Shown: positions 26,074 to 36,265, counted from the first letter of the stretch. The stretch: 64,000 bases of DNA from an uncultured Acetatifactor sp. (GCA_910578185.1 CAJTPN010000010.1:62001-126000); one strand, 5' to 3'. Notes: generated by a model from the letters alone, not told the origin. Program-made: numbers and translations.

Positions 26074-26131
26074 ACCAGAAGCAAACAATGCGCTAAGGGC
26101 GCATGACAGAACTGGAATAGGAGGAAGACCC

Positions 26132-28420
26132 ATGATAGAATTGTTGCAGGGCGGTGCGTTCCTGGTAAACGGAACGGAAATTATACCCGATACTCCGGAT
26201 GCACAGCAGGCCATATTGAGTAGAACCGGAAAGAATGTCACAAGAGAAGAAGCGATGGAGGAAACCATAGCCTATGGCATTCTGGAGAGCCATAATACTT
26301 CCGGCGATATGGAAAAACTGAAGATCAGATTTGATAAACTGACCAGCCATGACATTACCTTTGTGGGTATTATCCAGACTGCAAGAGCCTCAGGACTGGA
26401 GAAATTCCCCATGCCCTATGTGCTTACCAACTGTCACAATTCATTGTGTGCGGTTGGAGGGACGATCAATGAAGACGATCATATGTTTGGGCTGAGCTGT
26501 GCAAAGCGCTATGGCGGCATCTATGTTCCTCCCCATCAGGCGGTGATCCATCAATTTGCCAGAGAGATGCTGGCTGGGGGCGGTAAGATGATTTTGGGCT
26601 CGGATTCTCATACCCGTTATGGTGCCCTTGGTACCATGGCAGTGGGAGAGGGTGGTCCGGAGCTGGTAAAGCAGCTGCTAAATCAGACTTATGATGTGGA
26701 TATGCCCGGAGTGGTGGGAGTTTATCTGAAAGGAGAACCCGTTAAGGGGGTGGGACCTCAGGACGTAGCACTGGCCATTATAGGAGCGGTATTTAAAAAC
26801 GGTTTTGTTAAAAATAAAGTAATGGAGTTCGTGGGACCTGGCATTGCAGCATTGAGTGCGGATTTTCGAATTGGTATAGACGTTATGACGACCGAAACTA
26901 CCTGTCTTTCTTCTATTTGGCAGACGGATGAGGAGATCAGAACGTTTTATGAAATCCATGGCAGAAGCGAGGAATATAAAGAGCTTACGCCTGGAGAGGT
27001 GGCCTATTATGACGGCTTGGTGGTGGTGGATTTATCCAAAGTTCGTCCCATGATTGCCATGCCATTCCACCCCAGCAACACTTATACCATAGAAGAGTTG
27101 AATGCAAATTTGACAGATATTCTGGATGAGACAGAGAAACGGGCGCTGGTAAGCTTGGACGGCGCCGTGGAATTCCACTTGAAAGATAAAGTGAAGAACG
27201 GTAAATTTATGGTGGATCAGGGTATCATTGCAGGCTGCGCAGGAGGCGGATTTGAAAATATCTGTGCGGCTGCGGATATTTTAAGGGGTAAGGATATCGG
27301 CTGTGACGGCTTTACCTTAAGTGTTTATCCCGCTTCCATGCCCATTTATATGGAGCTGATTAAAAACGGATGTGCTTCCGCAATTTTGGAGACCGGAGCT
27401 GTGATGAAGACAGCGTTTTGTGGTCCTTGCTTCGGGGCCGGGGATACGCCGGCCAATAATGCGTTCAGCATCCGGCATTCCACCAGAAATTTCCCCAACC
27501 GGGAAGGGAGCAAGCTTCAAAATGGTCAGATTTCGTCGGTTGCATTGATGGATGCCCGCTCTATTGCGGCTACGGCAGCCAACAGGGGCGTTTTGACACC
27601 GGCAACGGAATTTGACGGTGAAATTGGAAAATACAAATATTATTTTGACAGTAAAATATATGCAAATCGTGTATTTGACTCAAAGGGTGAGGCTGATCCG
27701 AGTGTGGAGATACAGCTTGGGCCCAATATCAAGGATTGGCCAAAGATGGGAGCGCTTACCGAGAATCTGATTCTGCAAGTGGTCAGTGAAATTCATGATC
27801 CTGTCACTACAACGGATGAGCTGATTCCTTCGGGAGAGACCTCTTCTTATCGCTCCAACCCATTGGGACTTGCTGAATTTACCCTGAGCCGGAAGGATCC
27901 GGAATATGTGGGCAGGGCAAAGGAGATTCAGAAGGCGGAGAAAGCGCGTGTTGCGGGAGAACATCCCTGCCAGGTGCTTCCGGCTTTAAAGGAACTGATG
28001 GGAGTTATCCAGAGGGATTATCCGGATGTGAATCATTCCAATGTGGGTTTTGGTTCCACGATTTTTGCGGTGAAGCCGGGAGATGGTTCGGCCAGGGAAC
28101 AGGCCGCATCCTGCCAGAGAGTTCTGGGCGGCTGGGCCAATATTGCTAACGAGTATGCGACAAAACGCTATCGTTCCAACCTGATCAACTGGGGGATGCT
28201 GCCTTTTCTGATAGAGGCCGGAAAGCTTCCTTTTAAGAATCTGGATTACCTCTTTATCCCGAATATCAGAAAAGCGGTGGAAGATAAGGCGGATGTGATC
28301 AAGGCGTATGTGGTAGGAGAGGATTCTTTGAAAGAATTTGCGCTGTGTCTGGGTGACTTGACCGATGAAGAACGTCAGATTATCTTGAAAGGCTGCCTTA
28401 TTAATTACAACCGTGTGTAA
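26132..28420 (+). CDS. Aconitase-family hydratase
   Basis: A 762-residue protein of the aconitase superfamily related to the uncharacterised hydratase YbhJ. It has SDSHTRYGALGTMAVGEGG (substrate and cluster region), and cysteines at TTETTCLSSIW, IIAGCAGGGFENICAA and FCGPCFGAGDTP that could bind a [4Fe-4S] cluster; NREGSKLQNGQISSVALMDARS is the swivel-domain part. The substrate is probably a hydroxy acid but cannot be named, and TCA-cycle aconitase is not assumed. AGGAGGAAGACCC precedes the ATG. An SseB-like gene follows in the same direction. Confidence 0.88.
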   Translation: MIELLQGGAFLVNGTEIIPDTPDAQQAILSRTGKNVTREEAMEETIAYGILESHNTSGDMEKLKIRFDKLTSHDITFVGIIQTARASGLEKFPMPYVLTNCHNSLCAVGGTINEDDHMFGLSCAKRYGGIYVPPHQAVIHQFAREMLAGGGKMILGSDSHTRYGALGTMAVGEGGPELVKQLLNQTYDVDMPGVVGVYLKGEPVKGVGPQDVALAIIGAVFKNGFVKNKVMEFVGPGIAALSADFRIGIDVMTTETTCLSSIWQTDEEIRTFYEIHGRSEEYKELTPGEVAYYDGLVVVDLSKVRPMIAMPFHPSNTYTIEELNANLTDILDETEKRALVSLDGAVEFHLKDKVKNGKFMVDQGIIAGCAGGGFENICAAADILRGKDIGCDGFTLSVYPASMPIYMELIKNGCASAILETGAVMKTAFCGPCFGAGDTPANNAFSIRHSTRNFPNREGSKLQNGQISSVALMDARSIAATAANRGVLTPATEFDGEIGKYKYYFDSKIYANRVFDSKGEADPSVEIQLGPNIKDWPKMGALTENLILQVVSEIHDPVTTTDELIPSGETSSYRSNPLGLAEFTLSRKDPEYVGRAKEIQKAEKARVAGEHPCQVLPALKELMGVIQRDYPDVNHSNVGFGSTIFAVKPGDGSAREQAASCQRVLGGWANIANEYATKRYRSNLINWGMLPFLIEAGKLPFKNLDYLFIPNIRKAVEDKADVIKAYVVGEDSLKEFALCLGDLTDEERQIILKGCLINYNRV

Positions 28421-28513
28421 AGCATATAAATGGTGTTTACAGGCTGTTTGGGCTGGGAGGTTCTTTAGAAGAATTGAATTGGCGCTAAGAACGGCGCAGG
28501 AAGAGAGATTGTT

Positions 28514-29068
28514 ATGGAATTTAATAAAATGGTATCCAATCCCATGCTGGTGGGAGCCATAGAGCTGATGAAGGCGGAGGATACGCCGGAGCACCGCAAC
28601 ATGTTTATGGAAGAGCTGACAAAGGCAAGCTTCCTGTCTCCTGCGGTGGTGGAACCGGCGCCTGTGGAAGGAGAAGACGGTCAGCTCACCATTGCAAACG
28701 GAAGCAAAGTGCAGCTTCCCATGTTGTCCACGGCGGAAGGTACGAAATTTTTTATGGCGTTTACCGACAAAGCGGAATTAGAAAAATGGGAAGAGAAAAA
28801 TCAGAAGCTGCCCATTTTTTCATTAAGGCTGGAGGAATTTGCCAATATGATACTGCGCAGGGACGCCAAAGGCAATATCTGCCCTGCGTTGGGACTGGTG
28901 GTAAATCCCTTTGGTGCAAATATCATTTTGCCGAGGGAAATGCTGGCGGGGCTTTTGTCTGCGCGGATTGCTCAGGCGAAACAAATGGCGGCGGCTTCCG
29001 CTCAGACCATGCCGCCTGTTCAGGAGATGCAGCCGCCTTTGCGCAGGCCGGAGGATACAAAAAACTAA
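28514..29068 (+). CDS. SseB-family protein
   Basis: A 184-residue protein with an SseB N-terminal-type domain: NPMLVGAIELMKAEDTPEHRNMFMEELTKASFLSPAVV, LPMLSTAEGTKFFMAFTDKAELEKW and a C-terminal NPFGANIILPREMLAGLL. In enterobacteria SseB has been linked to serine-sensitivity phenotypes; in Firmicutes its role is unknown. The tail is rich in Ala, Gln and Pro. It may be in one transcript with the hydratase, 93 bp upstream. Confidence 0.8.
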   Translation: MEFNKMVSNPMLVGAIELMKAEDTPEHRNMFMEELTKASFLSPAVVEPAPVEGEDGQLTIANGSKVQLPMLSTAEGTKFFMAFTDKAELEKWEEKNQKLPIFSLRLEEFANMILRRDAKGNICPALGLVVNPFGANIILPREMLAGLLSARIAQAKQMAAASAQTMPPVQEMQPPLRRPEDTKN

Positions 29069-29359
29069 TAACGGACAGGGTGGGGGCTGTTTACCTTCAA
29101 AATGTGTCCGCTGATTTTCTTGAATAATCAAAATAAATTCCTGCAAAGGGTTTGATAAAGGTTTCTGAAAGAAACTGATATATTGAGCCTTTTGTGGGAA
29201 TTTTAAATTTATGCCAGCTATTTTTGGAGAAAGGATTTCATTGGCTTTCTTCCGGAATATATTCTGCATAATTCTCTTCCATTAGGGCAAACTGATAGCA
29301 AGCTATAAAAAGCAGATTTAGCTTATACGTAATTTTATTTTAAGGAAGGGAAGGCAACT

Positions 29360-30295
29360 ATGAGAAGAAACAGAAGGAATAATGCCAAAAAAGAACGTGT
29401 TATCATGATTGCTTCGTCAGCGTTTGTGCTTACGGCTCTGACTATGACGGGGATTTATATGAAGTCAAATCAGGAGGAGTCTCAGAATGACGGCTACACC
29501 ATAGACTTTACGCAGGTGGAGGACAATGTTCAGGATAAGCTCCAGGAGATTGCCCAGAATAATCAGACGGAAAATAGCCTGGGAGATAATTTGCAGGATC
29601 AGATAGGGACAGGTCAGGAAAGTCTTCCTTTCGGAATGAATGAGATGATTGGGCTGGAGGATGATCTGGATTATACGCCCATGGAGGCGGGATCCAATCA
29701 GATAGAGATTCCGGATCCGGCGCCTGAACTTCAGGAAACGCCGGGATTGGACAATTCGGATACCCTGATACAGGACGCGCCTGCCAAAGCAACGCCGGAA
29801 CCGGAAGTGGAACCGACCCCGGAACCAGAAGTAAAGCAGGAGAGCAAACAAACCAGTGGGATTGTAACGAATACTTTGCATTTTGATGAGAGCAACGGTA
29901 TGCTGCGTCCTTTAAACGGAGAAGTATTGATCCCCTTTGATATGGGAAAGACAGTTCGCTTTGTGACACTTGATCACTATAAGCGTAATCCTGCGCTGAT
30001 GATAGCCGCTGAGCCGGGAACCGTAGTGACGGCATGTGCTGCGGGCAAGGTGATTAATATTTTTGACGATGCCATAATTGGACATGCTGTGACAATGGAT
30101 CTGGGAGACGGTTATCAGCTTACTTACGGACAGCTGAACGGGATTAACGTCACATTGGATAGTTATGTGTCCATGGGGGATCAGATCGCCACAGTGGCGG
30201 AACCTACGAAATATTTCTGCAGGGACGGAAGCAATTTGTATTTGAAGCTTACCAAAGACGGACAACCGGTGAATCCGGAGCCGCTGTTTCATTAA
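29360..30295 (+). CDS. Degenerate M23 (LytM) protein, SpoIIQ-like
   Basis: A 311-residue anchored protein: basic start, transmembrane helix at about residues 16-33, an acidic Gln/Glu/Pro linker (TPEPEVEPTPEPEVK) and a C-terminal M23 fold from about residue 185. The zinc ligands of active LytM enzymes appear lost: YGQL stands where YxHL is expected and LYLKL where HLHFE is expected. It is thus probably structural, as for SpoIIQ of the forespore channel, whose M23 domain is also incomplete. A role in sporulation is inferred. AAGGAAGGGAAGG precedes the start. Confidence 0.75.
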   Translation: MRRNRRNNAKKERVIMIASSAFVLTALTMTGIYMKSNQEESQNDGYTIDFTQVEDNVQDKLQEIAQNNQTENSLGDNLQDQIGTGQESLPFGMNEMIGLEDDLDYTPMEAGSNQIEIPDPAPELQETPGLDNSDTLIQDAPAKATPEPEVEPTPEPEVKQESKQTSGIVTNTLHFDESNGMLRPLNGEVLIPFDMGKTVRFVTLDHYKRNPALMIAAEPGTVVTACAAGKVINIFDDAIIGHAVTMDLGDGYQLTYGQLNGINVTLDSYVSMGDQIATVAEPTKYFCRDGSNLYLKLTKDGQPVNPEPLFH

Positions 30296-30425
30296 TTGAT
30301 TTGCAACGATCCGGCTGGTCTGTTTTCAGTCTATTGGGCAGGCCTGCCGGTTGGTTTATCTTGATATAACCAAAGTCCCCTGTGGCTTTGGCGGCCTTGT
30401 TTCACGTAAGAATGGGGATTGATAT

Positions 30426-31634
30426 ATGTATATTATCGGCGGAATTATTAAGACCATGGCGGGAGCGGATATCAAAGACGGCTGTATCCACATAGCGGAT
30501 GGGAAGATAGAAGCCATCGGTTCAAGGGATGAAGTTGAATTTTGCCCTGTAGACGGCGAAGAAGTAATCGAAGTCAGGGACGGTATCATCATGCCGGGGA
30601 TTATTGAAGCACACTGTCATATGGGAATTACGGAAGAGAAAAAGGGAATGGAAGGGGACGATTGTAATGAAACGGTGGATCCCATAACCCCCTGTCTGAG
30701 AGCTATAGACGCCATTAATACCATGGATGCGGCTTTTGACGATGCAGTGCGGGCAGGAATTACTTCCGCCATGATAGGACCGGGCAGCTCCAATGTGGTG
30801 GGAGGACAGTTTGCGTTTATAAAGACAAAGGGACGGCGGGTGGATGATTTGGTGGTGAAGGCGCCGGCCGCCATGAAAGTTGCTTTTGGGGAAAACCCCA
30901 AGGTTAATTATTCCGGTCAGGGGAAGAGCCCTTCCACCAGGATGGCCATTGCCGCAATGCTGCGTCAGGAATTGACAAAAGCGGTTCAGTATGGGGAAAA
31001 AAAGAAAGGGGCTAAGGATCGGGGAGAAACGTTTGAAGAGGATTTTGCCATGGAGTGTTGGCTGCCTGTGGTACGGCGAGAGATTCCGCTGAAAGCGCAT
31101 GTACATCGGGTGGATGACATCTTTACGGCAGTCAGGATTGCAAAAGAATTTCAGCTGAAAATGACTCTGGATCATTGCTCCGAAGGTCATTTGATTGCGG
31201 AGGAACTGGCGGCGGAAGGGTTTCCTGCCATTGTGGGGCCGGACCTGGCGAGCCGGAGCAAAATAGAGGTACAGAATATGGCTTTTAAAACCGTGGGTGT
31301 TTTGAATAAATCAGGCGTCGTCACGGCAATTACCACCGATCACCCGGTCTCCCTGATCCAGTCTCTGCCTCTATGCGCAGGGCTTGCGGTAAAGTCAGGA
31401 CTGGATTTGGAAGAGGGATACAAGGCAATTACCATTTCTCCGGCCCGGATCTGCGGTGTGGCGGATCGAGTGGGCAGCCTGGAGGTTGGAAAGGATGCGG
31501 ATATCGCCATTTTCGACGGAAATCCCATGGAAGTGTTTACCAGGACGCTTTATACGATCATAGACGGAAAGGTAGTGTACAAGCTTGATTCACTTATACA
31601 GGAACGGAGCGCAAAGTACAGTCCCCAATCCTGA
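30426..31634 (+). CDS. Amidohydrolase
   Basis: A 402-residue metal-dependent hydrolase of the amidohydrolase superfamily. N-terminal beta sandwich IIGGIIKTMAGADIKDGCIHIADGKIEAIG leads to the metal motif GIIEAHCHMG, then KAHVHR, LDHCSEGH and ITTDHP, and the C-terminal return sandwich VGSLEVGKDADIAIFDGNPM. Related proteins cleave imidazolone, dipeptides or N-acetyl groups; the substrate is not predictable. Its 3' end overlaps the convergent gene at 31550 by 85 bp. Confidence 0.88.
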   Translation: MYIIGGIIKTMAGADIKDGCIHIADGKIEAIGSRDEVEFCPVDGEEVIEVRDGIIMPGIIEAHCHMGITEEKKGMEGDDCNETVDPITPCLRAIDAINTMDAAFDDAVRAGITSAMIGPGSSNVVGGQFAFIKTKGRRVDDLVVKAPAAMKVAFGENPKVNYSGQGKSPSTRMAIAAMLRQELTKAVQYGEKKKGAKDRGETFEEDFAMECWLPVVRREIPLKAHVHRVDDIFTAVRIAKEFQLKMTLDHCSEGHLIAEELAAEGFPAIVGPDLASRSKIEVQNMAFKTVGVLNKSGVVTAITTDHPVSLIQSLPLCAGLAVKSGLDLEEGYKAITISPARICGVADRVGSLEVGKDADIAIFDGNPMEVFTRTLYTIIDGKVVYKLDSLIQERSAKYSPQS

Positions 31635-33430
31635 TCGTTGGCATAGGGATCATAAAAGCCGGTGGCTGCTCCATTAACGGATACGGGATAAACGTAAGCA
31701 CAGGAAGCGGAACCGTCCGGATGAATCAGGCTCAGCACGGAGCGATAGGCCTGTTTTGCCCTTTGCAGGTACTCCCGGGAGCCTGTGATCCTGGCAAAAT
31801 CCAGAAAGGCATTTGCCGTCAGAGCACTCCAGTAATGGGGGAAGGTGTCCCCATAGGCTTTGCGTTTCCCGAACCAGTATCCGTCCCAATGACGTATGGC
31901 GGTTTCATATAAGTGATAATCAGGCTGGAAACCGTTAAACATTTCCAGCACATCCAGTTGTTTTTTTGCAGCGTCCAGATAGATGCTTTCGTTTGTGATC
32001 AAGAAGGTCTGAAGCAGTATATTTGCTGCGGGCGCAACGATGCTCTGCTCATATTTCACTTCATGAGCAGGATAATCAAGACCGGTTTCGGCTATGTAGT
32101 CGGCATGTTTTCGAAACCAGGATACGGCTGTATCTGCCTCCCGGTCCATATGGCATTCTTTTAAAGCTGTGACAAGTCCCATCACAGGAACTTCTATGGC
32201 ATAAAAGTGATCTCCGCCCTGTCGGTAAAAAAACAGCATGATTCGATAGGCGGTCTCAAGCAATTCCCGATCTTTAAAAAGCGTATACAATTCCAGATAG
32301 AATAAACTCATCCAGGGATAATTGTAGAGTCTGTGATAGGAATTGTTATAGGCGTAGTCATTAAAAACCTCGCCGGTTTCCCGACAAAGCAGATTCTTTT
32401 CCACATAGCTTATGTATTTTTTCAAACTATCCATAAGCTTTTCATCTCTGTGTGCCTGGAGATATTTTGCTATGAGCAGGCCCATGCCGATACGCTCCCG
32501 GCCCCCGTTATAGTCGTTGGCGCGATGGTAATACATATGCTTTTCTTCGTTGTCGTAGATAAGATAAGCGCCGTCCAATCTGCTTTCCGGGTTTTGATAT
32601 TGCTGATTATCACATATAAAATGACAGCGCTTTTCCGCAAGTATTTCCAGCTCCGGCAATACCAAAATATTGCAGTGTGTGGAGATTCCGTCGATGTTGA
32701 TTTCATAGGAATACTGGCCGGGATTTTCCGCCTTTTCCGAAAGGAAGAGCCTGGCGTTATCCTGTTTAGAACTGACAGGAATTTTATCCCTTGTGATCAG
32801 GGCATTTTTAAATGCAAAAAAAGGACGAATGCTGACGGCAATGCTTTCTCCTTTAAATACAATATAATTTTCTGCGGAAACCTGAATAAAGTGTTTGTTG
32901 TACAGGCATAGTTTCTCTTGAAAATCTTTGAGGCCGCTGTGCCAGAAAAGTGTCCATGCAATCGTAAAGTGTTGTCCCGGTGCAAGGGTTACTGGCGCAG
33001 GGTGCAGTATAAAGTCGCCTCTGTCATTGCTGATCTGTGCGGTATCGCGTTCAATACTGTAGCCGCCAAGGCGGCCCTCTGTCAGCACCAGTCCAAGGTG
33101 GGGCGCTTCCCCGCCCATTCTCAGACACATTACATAAGATATATTTTCTCCGCACCAGATATGAGTATGGCATCTGGCAGTCATACACACCTTGGAACCG
33201 GCTATATAGTCGTCGTTAAAGGGGGTGTAGATGCCTATGCTGTTTAAAGAGGTGAAAATATCCTTATCCGTTTTGTTGGTAAAGACATACCTTTCGGTAA
33301 TGATATCCTGTGAACGTTCGCTGCTCTTGGCCACGGTAATGCCCTTAGGACATGTTACCGTCCCCCATTGGGTATGCCCTTCAATCCAGTTCATGCCGTA
33401 TGGATCCGAGGGATGTGATAATGATTTCAT
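31550..33430 (-). CDS. Large unknown protein, possibly six-hairpin glycosidase-like
   Basis: A 626-residue cytoplasmic protein (no signal peptide). The first 260 residues look beta-rich (QGTVTCPKG-type strands, HTHIWCGENISYVMCLRMGG, HFTIAWTLFWHSG); the rest is helical with repeated aromatic motifs (YLELYTLF, AYRIMLFFYRQGGDHFYA, WDGYWFGKRKAYGDTFPHYW), the pattern of an alpha/alpha toroid as in glycosidases or lyases. No catalytic residue assigned. The ATG at 33430 follows AAAGGGCAGG; an in-frame start at 33475 is less likely. It overlaps the amidohydrolase tail to tail. Confidence 0.72.
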   Translation of the reverse strand: MKSLSHPSDPYGMNWIEGHTQWGTVTCPKGITVAKSSERSQDIITERYVFTNKTDKDIFTSLNSIGIYTPFNDDYIAGSKVCMTARCHTHIWCGENISYVMCLRMGGEAPHLGLVLTEGRLGGYSIERDTAQISNDRGDFILHPAPVTLAPGQHFTIAWTLFWHSGLKDFQEKLCLYNKHFIQVSAENYIVFKGESIAVSIRPFFAFKNALITRDKIPVSSKQDNARLFLSEKAENPGQYSYEINIDGISTHCNILVLPELEILAEKRCHFICDNQQYQNPESRLDGAYLIYDNEEKHMYYHRANDYNGGRERIGMGLLIAKYLQAHRDEKLMDSLKKYISYVEKNLLCRETGEVFNDYAYNNSYHRLYNYPWMSLFYLELYTLFKDRELLETAYRIMLFFYRQGGDHFYAIEVPVMGLVTALKECHMDREADTAVSWFRKHADYIAETGLDYPAHEVKYEQSIVAPAANILLQTFLITNESIYLDAAKKQLDVLEMFNGFQPDYHLYETAIRHWDGYWFGKRKAYGDTFPHYWSALTANAFLDFARITGSREYLQRAKQAYRSVLSLIHPDGSASCAYVYPVSVNGAATGFYDPYANDQDWGLYFALRSCISESSLYTTFPSMIV

Positions 33431-33686
33431 TATAATGACCTGCCCTTTCCGAAGCCTGTGAGAGATTGGATACAAAGTAAAACAGTACAGGCTAAACTTT
33501 ATTTGGAATCTGATTTTATTTTATAGAGTATTGGTTATTTTTGCAAGGATGATTTGCGGTCAAATGTTGATAACTTGTTTGACTTGGATTGATTTGGATT
33601 ATGGTCCAAGTGACTGTAGACAGCGCAATCGTCTCAAATATGACCTGTCGCTTGATCTGCCTCTGGATATTTCAGAATATTATTTA
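33431..33686. other. Intergenic region, nothing recognised
   Basis: AT-rich divergent region between the unknown protein and the regulator promoter; no gene or repeat supported. Confidence 0.4.
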
Positions 33687-33715
33687 TTGCTTTAGAGTGG
33701 AAAAAAGTGTATAAT
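33687..33715 (+). promoter_or_regulatory. Promoter of the tandem regulators
   Basis: TTGCTT (33687-33692), 17 bp, TATAAT (33710-33715). The leader to 33878 is about 155 bases. Confidence 0.7.
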
Positions 33716-33877
33716 ATAGATTAAAAAGTGTTGAAAAGTTATAGCTTAAAATGAAACGGGGAAGGCGGCTTTTTGTATAAAATATGCCCAGGATCAGGGC
33801 GGAAAGGGATACCTATGATAAGAAGACGTAGAAAGAACAGGAAAGTATAACAGGATAAAGAAAAAAGGGGATTCATT

Positions 33878-34816
33878 ATGGAAAAAAATACATTTGGGAA
33901 GGTGTCAGCATCTTACCGGAAACGGTATGGGCTGCAACGAAAGGTGATTTATGAAGGTATTTGTTCTCCTACCACTTTTACAAGGGCGGAGACAGAGGAA
34001 AGAAACTTGGATTTCCTTGTCATTGAGACACTGCTGGCAAGGATGGGAAAAAGGTCTGTGGGATTTGAGTCCATGCTTCGAGAAGAAGACGGGGCATTGT
34101 GGGAGAAGCGGCTGGAGATAAAAGTGGCCATGTCAAACGGAGACTATCCTGCGGTGGACAGGGGCATTCAGGAATATCGTCTGCAAGTTTCCCAGGAGAA
34201 CTGGCTGCATGAACAATTTTGTCTATATTATGAGATGAAGCTGGCCGAGAGGAATGGAAAAGATCAGGATAAGGTGTGTAAGCTGGCGGCAAGGGCCCTG
34301 GCATTGACAAAGGAAAAATTCGATTTGCCCGATCAGCAGAATAATTTGTACACCCCCATGGAAATGGACATGCTGTTGGCTTTGGTCAGAAACAGGCAGG
34401 GAGAATGGAAAGCAAGCTGCAGGGTGGAAAGCGGGCTGCTGGATATAGTGAGGTATATGGAAATATGTTATCAGGAAGACAGACATGAGGACATAGAGGG
34501 AGACGTGTGGCTGGAACTGATTAAAGTGTCGGAATGCTCAGATGAGAATGGCAAGGAGCTCTACTACATAGAGAAAGCGCTGAAATGCTTTGACGGAACC
34601 ACCGGTATTCGCAGGCTGGCGGAGCTGCACTTTATCAAGGCAAAATTGATTGAACGTTGGAAGAGAGCAGGGGATGGTTGTAAGGATTGGCTTAGGGAGT
34701 GTATGGAGGAGTGCAGGATGGCCCATACCATATATGCTATTATGGGGATGGACAGGGAGCGCAATGCAGTGGAGAAGTATTGTGAGGAGGAATTACAATG
34801 GCATATTACAATATGA
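33878..34816 (+). CDS. HTH-TPR transcriptional regulator (first of two)
   Basis: A 312-residue protein with a weak N-terminal XRE-like helix-turn-helix (about residues 8-60, KVIYEGICSPTTFTRAETEERN) and a helical TPR-like body. This is the layout of Rgg/PlcR/PrgX-type regulators that respond to short peptides, or of related Clostridial regulators. The HTH is degenerate compared with the next gene. It overlaps that gene by 19 bp. The pair lies immediately upstream of the peptide cluster in the same direction and is a candidate controller of it; this is inference from position. Confidence 0.75.
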   Translation: MEKNTFGKVSASYRKRYGLQRKVIYEGICSPTTFTRAETEERNLDFLVIETLLARMGKRSVGFESMLREEDGALWEKRLEIKVAMSNGDYPAVDRGIQEYRLQVSQENWLHEQFCLYYEMKLAERNGKDQDKVCKLAARALALTKEKFDLPDQQNNLYTPMEMDMLLALVRNRQGEWKASCRVESGLLDIVRYMEICYQEDRHEDIEGDVWLELIKVSECSDENGKELYYIEKALKCFDGTTGIRRLAELHFIKAKLIERWKRAGDGCKDWLRECMEECRMAHTIYAIMGMDRERNAVEKYCEEELQWHITI

Positions 34817-35739
34817 ACAAAGTAATTCAGCTGACAAGGACGGCAATGGGAATGCGGCAGCATGAAGTGTGCCATGGGATATGCAGTACGGTGGAATTGT
34901 CGCGGATTGAGAACGGAAAGAATGGGGTGAGAAAAGAGAACTTCCGAAAGCTGATGGCGCGAATGGGGAGAACGGCTGAACAGGTCTATGCGGTTTGCGT
35001 TGGTAAAGATGGAGACCTGCTGAGAGAAAGGGAAGAGCTGGAAAGGGCGCTGAAACGATTTGACTATGATCAGGCGGAGGAATACCTGAACAGGATGCGG
35101 GAAAGAGCGGATGACAATGTGCTCACAATGCAATATATAGCAAGGGATGAGGCGCTGATAGATTATCATAAAGGAAGGATAAATGCAGAGGGATTGCGGA
35201 AGCGGATAGACGGAGTGATCCGTATGACGGTGCCGGGATATGAGAAGTTTTTGAATCAGACGGATAGGGTATTTCCCTTCGTTTTGGAGGAACTGCTGGT
35301 GTTATTAAGCCTGGAGAACGCGTATGTGTATTTACAGCAGTATGATATGGGTAAAAAAATAAACAGCACGATTCTGCAGTGCCTGAATGCGGGATATATG
35401 CTGAATCCGGACAGGCTTACCATGGAGATTACGGTACGGAGAAACCTTGCCAAAATCTATACAAGGGAAGGAAAGTACGTAGAGGCACTGAAAGAAATAG
35501 AAGACTGCATGACGTTGTCTGTAAAAATTGATTATGGGCATATGATTGCGCCTCTTTTGGTATCAAAAGCTTTTAATTATATTTGGATGGTAAAGCAGGA
35601 ACAATGGCCGGAAAATCAGCTGAAGAATGCGGCGCAATACTTGCGGCAGGCATATTATATTACTGCCGCAAGGGGCGACGCAAAGTTGATGGATGTCATC
35701 AAAGATTATTATCAGAAGCATTTTGGATATTGGGGTTAA
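34798..35739 (+). CDS. HTH-TPR transcriptional regulator (second of two)
   Basis: A 313-residue paralogue of the preceding protein. The N-terminal HTH is clearer: IQLTRTAMGMRQHEVCHGICSTVELSRIENGKN, with CSTVELSRIENG as recognition helix. The C-terminal part is a run of helix pairs consistent with TPRs (DYDQAEEYLNRMRERAD, YVEALKEIEDCMTL). GAGGAGGAATTACA precedes the ATG. The two proteins could act as a heterodimer or sense different signals. Transcription ends at the strong hairpin at 35968. Confidence 0.8.
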   Translation: MAYYNMNKVIQLTRTAMGMRQHEVCHGICSTVELSRIENGKNGVRKENFRKLMARMGRTAEQVYAVCVGKDGDLLREREELERALKRFDYDQAEEYLNRMRERADDNVLTMQYIARDEALIDYHKGRINAEGLRKRIDGVIRMTVPGYEKFLNQTDRVFPFVLEELLVLLSLENAYVYLQQYDMGKKINSTILQCLNAGYMLNPDRLTMEITVRRNLAKIYTREGKYVEALKEIEDCMTLSVKIDYGHMIAPLLVSKAFNYIWMVKQEQWPENQLKNAAQYLRQAYYITAARGDAKLMDVIKDYYQKHFGYWG

Positions 35740-35967
35740 GTATTGGTGGAATCGTTAATAGGTTCTTCTTCTGTTGGGGGAGAAGTAGGTAGTCCGTAGA
35801 CAGCACAGGCATGTATATCGGTATTGTGATAAGTCTGGAAATAGCTGTTAGGCACAGTATGGTCAATATTACGCTCCTTTTGAAAAGGTCAGTTATTCTA
35901 TTCATTTAGAGATTTCTTCTGAATTGTAGTTATAACATAATGTATGTTGTTGCAGCGGCAGTGACTT

Positions 35968-36003
35968 AACAAAACCGGAAAATGATTATTTTCCGGTTTT
36001 GTT
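35968..36003 (+). terminator. Strong terminator separating regulators from the peptide cluster
   Basis: A perfect 16-bp stem from AACAAAACCGGAAAAT (35968-35983) to ATTTTCCGGTTTTGTT (35988-36003) with GATT loop; A/T-rich flanks make it active in both directions. The stretch 35740-35967 and that from 36004 to 36199 show no supported gene. Confidence 0.9.
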
Positions 36004-36199
36004 ATGGTGTAATTTGGTAATGTGTGATATAAAGAAGAGGAAATAAATGTTAGCTTATGTTTTAGAGTGTACAAATGATAAACATTCTGTGGGAAACTGA
36101 CAGGTATCGTGTATTGCTAAAAAGAGAGCTGTTGTTTGATTAATTAAATAGTAATGTGTGTTAAGTTGATATATATTTGCAATGCCTTGTGTCATTGTG

Positions 36200-36232
36200 T
36201 ATGTCAAATTATGACATAAATTGCAGTACAAT
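36200..36232 (+). promoter_or_regulatory. Palindrome and -10 box before the cluster
   Basis: TATGTCA (36200-36206), 5 bases, TGACATA (36212-36218) is a perfect inverted repeat located where the -35 box should be relative to TACAAT at 36227-36232. No good -35 hexamer is present, which suggests an activator-dependent promoter. The tandem HTH-TPR proteins are candidate binders. Confidence 0.5.
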
Positions 36233-36265
36233 AAAAGTGTAGAATAAGATAGGTGTACTAAAATA

